From contig JASSUL010000004.1 in assembly GCA_031963005.1 (NCBI GenBank), forward strand, positions 1 to 64,000: a stretch of DNA of 64,000 nucleotides. Direction: 5' to 3'. Each line of letters starts with the position of its first letter. Position 1 is the stretch's first letter. This document shows positions 55,079 to 62,460 of the stretch, piece after piece. Position numbers and translations under genes: made by a program. The notes under the pieces were generated by a model, which was given only the letters and a program-made list of their open reading frames with translations, did no database searches and was not told the DNA's origin. Source of the DNA: JASSUD01 sp031963005. Its GTDB lineage: Bacteria > Pseudomonadota > Gammaproteobacteria > Burkholderiales > Burkholderiaceae.

Positions 55079-56800
55079 TTATAGATTTTTTGCTTTTGCA
55101 CGAGCAATCAGCGCTTGTGTAGAGGAGTCTAAACACTTCGTGCCTGCATCAAGCCCTTGTTTTGACAAGTCGTTTTTAGTGATTAATTGACGCTCAATAT
55201 CCTTGCTTAATGTTTTACCGAGCTCTACCCCAAATTGATCAAATGGGTTGATATCCCAAATGACGGCTTGTACAAAAACCTTGTGCTCGTAAAGGGCAAT
55301 GAGTGCTCCAAGGGTATGGGGCGTGAGGGCGTCTAGGAGGAGGGTATTAGAAGGGGTGTTTCCTGGAAAGAGACGATGCGCATCTTGCGCTTTTTCATCC
55401 GTAGAGGTACTACGCAAATCTTCTTGAGTTTGCCCTTGCATCAGCGCTGCGCTTTGTGCAAAGCAATTAGCCAGCAGTTTGGTATGGTGCTCTTTAAAAT
55501 CGTGAAGAGGGGTTAATAAGGCGATGAAATCGGTAGGGATGAGGGTTGTTCCTTGATGAAGCATCTGAAAAAAAGCATGCTGACCATTCGTGCCAGCGGC
55601 TCCCCAAATGACGGCGGAAGTATCGTAATCGACAAAGGCACCCACACAGTCCCCATTAAGGCGTGCCGATTTTCCAAGGCTTTCCATTTCAAGCTGTTGT
55701 AAATAAGCAGGAAAGTCTGCCAGCGCTTGAGCGTAAGGGGCCATTAAGTGCGTTTGCGCTTGGAAAAAGTTGCGATACCAAATACTGAGTACCGCAAGCA
55801 AAACAGGGAGATTGCGCTCAAGCGGCGTATGCAAAAAATGCGCATCCATATCTCGTGCACCGGCTTGTAGTGCTTCAAAATGCGTCGATCCCAGAAAAAT
55901 CAAAATAATAAGACCCGCTGCAGACCACAGTGAATAACGCCCTCCGACGGTTGAAGGCATTTCAAAAAAATGATCTTCAGAAAATCCAAAATCCAGCGCC
56001 GCTTGGCGATTGGCAGAAATGCCGATCCAATGGCGGCGTAAGGCTTGCTGTAGTGTCTCATGTTGATCCGCAGCGCCAGATTGAAAATGCGGGTGCGCGG
56101 AAATGGCTTGCTCCAACCAGTGCCGCACAGTATGCGCATTCATGAAAGTTTCTGGCGTTTGAAAATTTTTAGAGACAACCAATATCAGCGTGGTTTCTGG
56201 ATCGACCCGTGCTAAAACGCGCTGTAAGTCCGTGCCATCCATATTAGAGACAAAATGCACGCTCAGATGCGAGGATCCTAAATACTGCAGTGCATCGCAG
56301 ACCATTTTGGGACCCAAATGCGATCCGCCTATCCCTAATTGCACAATATGCTGAATAGGCTTGCCTGTCGCGCCTAACCACTGCCCATCACGAATTTTTT
56401 CCGCACAACGCCGCATGCGCTCATAGGTTTGCATGGCACCTGTTTGCGTAACCGTGGATGGGGAAGGAGAGGAGGCGTAAGAAGCATATTCTTTACGCAG
56501 CATAGTATGGTGTGCGGCCAAACCTTCTGTAGGATTGACCATATCGCCTTGAAAGAGTGCCAAGCGCTGGGCCTCTACCCCAGTTTCCCGCGCGAGCTCG
56601 CAGAGGAGATTTAGCGTGTAGTCGGTGATGCGGTTTTTGGATATATCCAAGGTAATGCCCGCCCCTTCAAACGTGAAGCGCTGTGCCCGTGTGGGGACCA
56701 TATCACGTGACGTATTAAACCAGTCGCGCATGTGCTCATCGCGAATAGCTTTATAGTGAGCTTTTAATTTATGCCAAATGGGAAGAGAGGTTAAAGACAT
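55079..56800 (-). CDS. pgi: Glucose-6-phosphate isomerase
   Basis: Glycolytic and gluconeogenic enzyme interconverting glucose 6-phosphate and fructose 6-phosphate, 573 aa. The sugar-phosphate site is VQLGIGGSHLGPKMV; PGI signatures include LQQLEMESLGKSARLNG and the GAAGTNGQHAFFQMLHQG block, and the active-site Lys lies in the C-terminal part. ATG at 56800 starts the conserved MSLTSLPIWHKL; a TTG at 56812 is not favoured. An internal Thr/Asp-rich insertion near 470-490 lengthens it slightly. Confidence 0.96.
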   Translation of the reverse strand: MSLTSLPIWHKLKAHYKAIRDEHMRDWFNTSRDMVPTRAQRFTFEGAGITLDISKNRITDYTLNLLCELARETGVEAQRLALFQGDMVNPTEGLAAHHTMLRKEYASYASSPSPSTVTQTGAMQTYERMRRCAEKIRDGQWLGATGKPIQHIVQLGIGGSHLGPKMVCDALQYLGSSHLSVHFVSNMDGTDLQRVLARVDPETTLILVVSKNFQTPETFMNAHTVRHWLEQAISAHPHFQSGAADQHETLQQALRRHWIGISANRQAALDFGFSEDHFFEMPSTVGGRYSLWSAAGLIILIFLGSTHFEALQAGARDMDAHFLHTPLERNLPVLLAVLSIWYRNFFQAQTHLMAPYAQALADFPAYLQQLEMESLGKSARLNGDCVGAFVDYDTSAVIWGAAGTNGQHAFFQMLHQGTTLIPTDFIALLTPLHDFKEHHTKLLANCFAQSAALMQGQTQEDLRSTSTDEKAQDAHRLFPGNTPSNTLLLDALTPHTLGALIALYEHKVFVQAVIWDINPFDQFGVELGKTLSKDIERQLITKNDLSKQGLDAGTKCLDSSTQALIARAKAKNL

Positions 56801-56821
56801 ACCTGGACGCAATCCAATGCG

Positions 56822-56842
56822 TTTGATAGTAAACGGGTTCTA
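56822..56842. repeat. Solo arm of a family 1 palindromic element
   Basis: GATAGTAAACGGGTTCTAA matches the right arm of copy A (GATACTAAACAGGTTCTTA) with few changes, but no partner arm is found. It lies in the pgi leader. Confidence 0.5.
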
Positions 56843-57095
56843 AGAGCAAAAAGGAATACTTAAAAGGCACGGATTTTAACAGCGCTTTTCTTCGTTTAGG
56901 CCATTCCTATTTGGAAAATTAAGTGGATCTGTGATTTTTTTCTGATTTCCTACAGTTTCCCAACAGGCTCACTTTGTCCAAGACATTGCGGGTATGGCAT
57001 GCTGGCTCAGTGGTGCGCATTTTTTGCATGGTCACACCTTTCTATTACATGTATGAATATGCATCAGCGAGCTCGATGCCGTGAAGGGATAGTGC

Positions 57096-57229
57096 TTTTC
57101 ATGACCGCAGGTTTGTTTGCTGGCTTTTTAGCTTGGCTAAAACAGCGCGTGAATAAGCCGCTGGTGATCGTGCTAGACAATGAGTCCATGCATAAAGCCA
57201 AACGCATTCAACCATATATGCAGTATTTA
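57096..57229 (+). mobile_element. IS630-family transposase remnant, C-terminal part
   Basis: The + frame reads FLAWLKQRVNKPLVIVLDN then ESMHKAKRIQPYMQYL. VIVLDNxSxHKAK is the DDE-domain signature region of IS630-type transposases. There is no start, and the reading runs directly into the antisense of the adjacent effector gene, so only a fragment survives. It overlaps the stop codon of the gene on the other strand. Confidence 0.75.
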
Positions 57230-58185
57230 ACCAAGTTTAACTTCTTCCGCTTTCTGCGCAAGAAAATCAGTATATCTGTCAGCCATTTCTTTATGGACCA
57301 AATTATCCATACTAAATTGCTCTTTATTTGCAAATTTTGTAATGACTTCCTCAGTTAAATCATCATCAAATAGCATCTTTAACACCTCCATCCCACCCAG
57401 ACCTGTTTTAAATTTGCTTTTCAAAAATTGATCTAGAATGGCTCCATTATTTTTATTGTAATAAATTATATCAACAATCTCTTGTTGTGTTTCATCGAAA
57501 AATCTTTCATCATATTTTTTGGGAATATCATTTTTATATTTTAATATTAATTTTTTATTTTCAACTTCTTTCTTAGCCTCTTCCGCTTTCTGCGCAAGAA
57601 AATCAGTATATCTGTCAGCCATTTCTTTATGGACCAAATTATCCATACTAAATTGCTCTTTATTTGCAAATTTTGTAATGACTTCCTCAGTTAAATCATC
57701 ATCAAATAGCATCTTTAACACCTCCATCCCACCCAGACCTGTTTTAAATTTGCTTTTCAAAAATTGATCTAGAATGGCTCCATTATTTCCATTATAATAA
57801 ATTATATCAACAATCTCTTGTTGCGTTTCATCGAAAAATCTTTCATCATATTTTTTGGGAGTATCATTTTTATATTTTAATATTAAATCTTCATTTTTAG
57901 ATTCTTTCGCTTTTTTCGAAAGAAAGTTAGTATACCTGTCAGCCATTTCTTTATGGATAAAATTATCCATACTAAATTGCTCTTTATTTGCAAATTTTGT
58001 AATGACCTCCTTAGTTAAATCATCATCAAATAGCATCTTTAACACCTCCGTCCCGCTCAAACTTGTTCCAAATTTGCTTTTCAAAAATTGATCTAGAATG
58101 GCTCCATTATTTTTATTATAATAAATTATATCAATAATCTCTTGTTGCGTTTCATCGAAAAATCTTTCATCATATTCTTTAGGAG
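57227..58185 (-). repeat. Three tandem 324-336-bp repeats within the C58 protease gene
   Basis: Each unit encodes KYDERFFDETQQEI, then NNGAILDQFLKSKF, VLKMLFDDDL, KFANKEQFSMDN and HKEMADRY. Equivalent points fall at 57501, 57837 and 58161. Units 2 and 3 are almost identical at the DNA level, unit 1 more diverged, indicating recent duplication. Unit 3 is cut off by the IS630 fragment. Confidence 0.95.
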
Positions 58186-59722
58186 GCCTTCTTTTATACG
58201 TTGATAATAAAATTGTATTTTCAATTTCTTTTTCTTTTTTAATTAAAAGTTTTCTATATTTACTATCCGCTCTTATTGCATTAATCAATTTTTCTGATTT
58301 AATTCCAATTTCCTTTAATTTATCCATAAAAGCGTAAATTTTTGTATTAATATAATTTTCCAAAAACTTGGAATTAATGCCATCGCCTGACGCATAAGAT
58401 AGCTTAAATATACTTTGCTTATTAAAATTTTTTTCATCTTTATTTTCAGAAATTATTTTGCATATCTCATATAAATACTCGCAAGCAATCTGCCAATCTT
58501 CTAAAATTTTTTTCAAAAAATGAATTTCAGATAAAATTTCATTGTTTTTTAGGAATGAGTCTTTAAAGATTAGTAGTTTTTCAAATTTATTAAAGTTATT
58601 TATAAGAGTTTCACCCGCATCCTCCAAATACCCAACATGATCTCTTATATTATTTATAAAATAATCATTACAATTTTTATTTTCATCTATTTTTTTAAAA
58701 AAATTCTCCATGCCATTAAAATTATTCTGCATCATTAGAAATATAATCTTTCTGCATTCTTTAATTGAATTCTCTTTAAGATAAACTCCTTTATTTGGAA
58801 TAATAATACTATCTGACCGTACACTCAGTGAAGCCTTGTTAACCAAAATATAATCCAAAGGCATCTCATATTTTTTTTCGCTATAATAAGAAGACAAGAA
58901 CTTACCTATAAAATTAACAAAATTATTTTTAGGAATTTTATATGCACCATAATTAGGGTCAAATAAAATTACACAACCATCTTCTTTTATATTTTTTATG
59001 CAAATTGCATGGCCCCATGATTTCTTTTCTCGTTTTGAATCACATTTTTTTGATTGCAAATTTAAAAAATATAATTCAGTATTTTTATTTTCTTTACGCA
59101 TAAAAATATTATTAAAAAAATCGTAAGAAGGAGCATTAACTCGACAAATATTCTCCAAATCAATTCCATAACATAAAGCCGCAGCTTTAAGCGAGTCATT
59201 ATTTTCCAAAAAATCTCTGTGCTGCATATAAACATCCTGAGCTTGTGTTGCATGAAGATAGATTCCATCGCTCTTTAGAAAATTTATCACCTCTCTCTCA
59301 TTTATTTCAGCGTTTTTATTTAAATTATGAAGATCAATATTTTCATATATATATACATAGCCAGCGCATACCCCACGTATGTGGTGCCCTTTTCTTGGCA
59401 ACATTTTTCTTATGGCTTCATGATTTTGATTAAATGATGCAATTTTAAATGATTCGACTTCAAAATAATTAATTGCGCTCAATGGATTTAAAATATTTAC
59501 CAAAGCATTTTTATTTTCTTGAAAATTGGTTAATGCACTAATTTTACTTGTTAATTTATTATAATTTGCACTCTGCGATACACTAGAAATAGAAGGCATA
59601 TTTGAAAAACCATTCAATAAACCTTTTATATATTTAGTATGCCTTGGTTCACCTATATCATTTGAGCTCAATGATTTCAAGCTTACATTTACAGCTTTTG
59701 TATTTATTGATTTATGCACCAT
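57227..59722 (-). CDS. YopT-like (peptidase C58) cysteine protease with C-terminal repeats
   Basis: 831 aa, AT-rich, no signal peptide. A papain-like triad in C58 order and context is readable: Cys119 in RGVCAGYV, His238 in SWGHAICIKN and Asp255 in ILFDPNYGAY. The spacing fits YopT/AvrPphB-type effectors, which cleave prenylated Rho GTPases or host kinases. A long Lys/Asn-rich helical region (about 280-510) follows, then three near-identical repeats of about 110 residues. ATG at 59722 has GGAG upstream on the minus strand. The last codons (KLG and stop) are read from antisense IS630 sequence, so the original C-terminus is lost. Confidence 0.75.
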   Translation of the reverse strand: MVHKSINTKAVNVSLKSLSSNDIGEPRHTKYIKGLLNGFSNMPSISSVSQSANYNKLTSKISALTNFQENKNALVNILNPLSAINYFEVESFKIASFNQNHEAIRKMLPRKGHHIRGVCAGYVYIYENIDLHNLNKNAEINEREVINFLKSDGIYLHATQAQDVYMQHRDFLENNDSLKAAALCYGIDLENICRVNAPSYDFFNNIFMRKENKNTELYFLNLQSKKCDSKREKKSWGHAICIKNIKEDGCVILFDPNYGAYKIPKNNFVNFIGKFLSSYYSEKKYEMPLDYILVNKASLSVRSDSIIIPNKGVYLKENSIKECRKIIFLMMQNNFNGMENFFKKIDENKNCNDYFINNIRDHVGYLEDAGETLINNFNKFEKLLIFKDSFLKNNEILSEIHFLKKILEDWQIACEYLYEICKIISENKDEKNFNKQSIFKLSYASGDGINSKFLENYINTKIYAFMDKLKEIGIKSEKLINAIRADSKYRKLLIKKEKEIENTILLSTYKRRPPKEYDERFFDETQQEIIDIIYYNKNNGAILDQFLKSKFGTSLSGTEVLKMLFDDDLTKEVITKFANKEQFSMDNFIHKEMADRYTNFLSKKAKESKNEDLILKYKNDTPKKYDERFFDETQQEIVDIIYYNGNNGAILDQFLKSKFKTGLGGMEVLKMLFDDDLTEEVITKFANKEQFSMDNLVHKEMADRYTDFLAQKAEEAKKEVENKKLILKYKNDIPKKYDERFFDETQQEIVDIIYYNKNNGAILDQFLKSKFKTGLGGMEVLKMLFDDDLTEEVITKFANKEQFSMDNLVHKEMADRYTDFLAQKAEEVKLG

Positions 59723-60133
59723 AATTATTTCTCCAAATATTCTTCTGTATAAAGGATATTTGTTGCATGAGCTGCCATTAAATGATAGCGCCTCATATTG
59801 CAAAATAGGAATTTATCTGACTAAATACCTATGCGTAAGCGAAAAAATGTCGATATCAACGAAATAATAGAAACAGAAAATTATTCCGTTTAAGCAGGAG
59901 ATTGATCAAATTATCCAAGGTTTTTGAATTCAATATCGCTTCGCTGTTCAGTAAGCTCTTTGCCTCATATTTTTTCTTAGGTAAAAATTTGATGGCACTA
60001 GCTTAAGCTATTTAATCCACATTTAAGATAATGTATGATTTATCGGCAAGATAAGAAATAACTTGGTTGCTTAGCATTGAGACTAAGTTCATCCTGCTTT
60101 GTATTTTTTTAGCTCGCAGGTGAAACAGATAGA
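59723..60133. other. AT-rich intergenic region
   Basis: Contains the promoter side of the C58 gene and no convincing gene. A 20-codon frame at 59830-59892 (MRKRKNVDINEI) is too short to interpret. Confidence 0.4.
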
Positions 60134-60275
60134 ATGGAAATTAAATTAGGCAGAACGGATCAAGCTGCAGGTGCTTGTGAGAGAAAGTAAAAATAAGCGA
60201 GAAAGTGAGCGAGCCCAAACGATTCTGTATTTTGCTGCAGGTCTGAGTGCAAAGGAAATTAGTGTAGTACAGCGG
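60134..60275 (+). mobile_element. IS630-family transposase remnant, N-terminal part
   Basis: MEIKLGRTDQAAGACERK stops and, one frame over, SERAQTILYFAAGLSAKEIS continues. ERAxxILxxAxGxSxKEI is the helix-turn-helix entry of IS630-type transposases. A frameshift and the missing DDE domain make it a remnant. It has the same orientation as the C-terminal fragment at 57096 and lies on the other side of the C58 gene. Confidence 0.6.
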
Positions 60276-60283
60276 TTGGATTT

Positions 60284-60409
60284 AGGAAGGGGCCCTATTT
60301 GTGAGAGCAAGAACGCAGGAGCCGGAATGCTACTAAAGTACAGTGATCTTACATCGCAAGGCCCTGATCATCGGCTTTTTGCCGAGATCAGAGACCAAGT
60401 AGGGCCTTC
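60284..60409. repeat. Decayed MITE-like element, family 1, copy I
   Basis: GGGGCCCTATTTGTGAGAGC, ACGCAGGAGCCGGAATG and AGTACAGTGATCTTACATCG align with the family 1 core with many changes. GAAGGGGCCCTATTTG and CAAGTAGGGCCTTC pair as ends. A GATCATCGGC/GCCGAGATC hairpin inside may now terminate the dadA-like gene. It follows an IS630 remnant directly. Confidence 0.6.
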
Positions 60410-61858
60410 TCATTCGCGCTCTTTTTTGAGGGATTCAGGAGATTCTTGATCTAATTCAAGTTCGTCCTCCGGTTCACCCTTTTCCTCTATTCCATCGGCA
60501 TTTGAGGAAGGCTCTTCTACTATCTCAGGTTTTGGATAAAACCTAGAAGGGGAAATCGCTTCTAAGGCCTCTGGATCTAGCTCTGTGGGTTGTCCACTAA
60601 TCATATCGGCGATAATTTTGGCGCAACCGCAAGCCAAGCCCCAACCATTTGGGCCATGTGCTGCATTAATAAATACACGCGGCATGGCAAGGGGACCGGC
60701 AACGGGGCGGCCATCTTCGGAGACAAGCCGATTATCATTCCACGTTTGGCTTGTTGAATGCTTTATAACGCCTGGCATCCAGTCATATGCGGTTTGTTCA
60801 ATTTTTAATAGTGCTTCATCACGCACATTTTGTGTGCGCCCTTGACGCTGTCGCGGATGGCTCAAAATAGGCGCTCCGGCAATGCGCATACGATTATTGA
60901 GCCGCACTAGTGTGGTTTGTTGTATCGCATCGACAACCGTGAGCGTAGGCGCGCATTCTTCGTTGGCAATTTGCCCAGTGACCGCATGAAAACGCACTGC
61001 CTGCAAAGGCATTTTCGGTAAACCTAATTGATTTAAAAGCGGCAAACTGTGCACCCCTCCCGCGATAACCACGGCATCTGCCTGCAAGGTAGTTCCCATA
61101 GAGGCATCTGATGATGTGGCAGAAGTCGCATCTTTATGGGCTAGGCGGCTGGGTGCTATATCGACATAGGCCTGTGCATCGTCTGTACGGATATCGAGTG
61201 CTTCATGCCCAAGGAGCATTTCCACGCCGGCATCATCCAGAATGCGTTTTAATCGTTTTGTGAAAAGCGGGCAGTTTCCGCTGCGCTCTTTGGGCAAAAT
61301 AACTCCTCCCGCAAAAGGCTCGGGATTCAAAGTCGCTTCTTCTTTATGACAAGCTTCACCGTCTAATAAACGATGAGGATATTGATGTTGCGCTAAAAGT
61401 AAAAGCGCGCTGCGAATACACTGCAAATCATATTGCGTCTTAAAAACATGCAGTGCTCCTGTACGCTGCTCATAATCAAAACGATGCAACTCTTCGATTT
61501 GCAATATGGCTTCGCGTGAGATATCAATGAGCGATTTTAAGGCCGTATATTGCTCAGCAAAATGATCCATCCTTTGTTGGGCATCATGTTGGATATATTG
61601 CTTAGCAAAAGGGCGGTGGCGTGCTATCCATCCTTTTCGCATACTGACCAAATCAAGCTGCTGATGTAAACCGCGCACATCCGCAATGTTAAGTCCCGCA
61701 TCGAGCGGTGTAGGCAAAAGTAAACCACTTTGGCCAAAAGTAGCCTCTTGTGCGACGGTGGTATGCCGGTCGATTAAGCGCACGGCATGTCCATGTCTAT
61801 GCAACCAGTAGGCCGTGGTGACCCCTGCGATACCTCCGCCAATCACGATAACTTTCAT
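60410..61858 (-). CDS. dadA: D-amino acid dehydrogenase-like FAD oxidoreductase
   Basis: N-terminal FAD-binding motif VIVIGGGIAGVTTAYWLHRHG, and a C-terminal AAHGPNGWGLACGCAKI typical of the DadA/DAO fold. It has 482 aa, compared with about 430 for DadA; the surplus is an acidic Glu/Pro/Ser tail at the C-terminus. Substrate specificity within this family cannot be fixed from sequence. ATG at 61858 starts the dinucleotide motif and is preferred to the upstream in-frame codon. It is divergent from purL. Confidence 0.8.
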   Translation of the reverse strand: MKVIVIGGGIAGVTTAYWLHRHGHAVRLIDRHTTVAQEATFGQSGLLLPTPLDAGLNIADVRGLHQQLDLVSMRKGWIARHRPFAKQYIQHDAQQRMDHFAEQYTALKSLIDISREAILQIEELHRFDYEQRTGALHVFKTQYDLQCIRSALLLLAQHQYPHRLLDGEACHKEEATLNPEPFAGGVILPKERSGNCPLFTKRLKRILDDAGVEMLLGHEALDIRTDDAQAYVDIAPSRLAHKDATSATSSDASMGTTLQADAVVIAGGVHSLPLLNQLGLPKMPLQAVRFHAVTGQIANEECAPTLTVVDAIQQTTLVRLNNRMRIAGAPILSHPRQRQGRTQNVRDEALLKIEQTAYDWMPGVIKHSTSQTWNDNRLVSEDGRPVAGPLAMPRVFINAAHGPNGWGLACGCAKIIADMISGQPTELDPEALEAISPSRFYPKPEIVEEPSSNADGIEEKGEPEDELELDQESPESLKKERE

Positions 61859-62460
61859 AGAAAATAAACCTGTTGACCTTAAAGGCATCGCTAGGATGCC
61901 TTTAAGGCACTTTGTTTAGGGCATTGCACAACCCTAGATTTGGCTAGGGCAGCAGCAGTTCTTGTTTGTATAGTTCTTATCTATATGTATCTAAAATCCA
62001 ACCCCAATATCCCCAAAAGGTTTTCAAAAAAACCTATTGCTTTTGGATAGGCTCAACCGTTGAAAAATAGGATAACACTCCCATCCCGCTCTTTACTTAG
62101 CAATGAATTAGGAGGCGTTCCAAAAAAACGCCTTGGGAAGGATGCAGGGTGCATTGTTAGGCTTTCTGCTGCGCGCAGAAATTAGAGGAGTCTAAAAAAA
62201 GAGCTGGAGGTCTTCTTCAAAGGTCTTGTTTGTCTTATGCAAAAAGCTAGGTATGCATGACATAGAAACGATTAGAGCGTGATTTGTGCCAAAAACATGG
62301 GGTAACCCTGTGTAAGGGATATAAATGACCTATTTTTTTATGCATTTTTGAGCTCCTTCTAAACAAAGAAGGATGCATCGACAGGTATAATACGTTTCTG
62401 AGACTTTTCGGACTTTTTTCTAGTTTCTCTCTCTTTTTTCACTTGTCCTTCAGGTGTTTC
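61859..62460. other. Divergent intergenic region between dadA and purL
   Basis: No gene is seen. It contains two hairpins: CCTTAAAGGCATC/GATGCCTTTAAGG at 61878-61908, in the dadA leader, and AGGCGTT/AACGCCT near 62112-62135. The rest is AT-rich and should hold the promoters of both genes. Confidence 0.45.

Noticed and set aside
57855..58091. Plus-strand frames of ~80 codons at 57519-57767 and 57855-58091 that resemble each other
   Set aside because: They are antisense shadows of the tandem repeats of the C58 protease gene.
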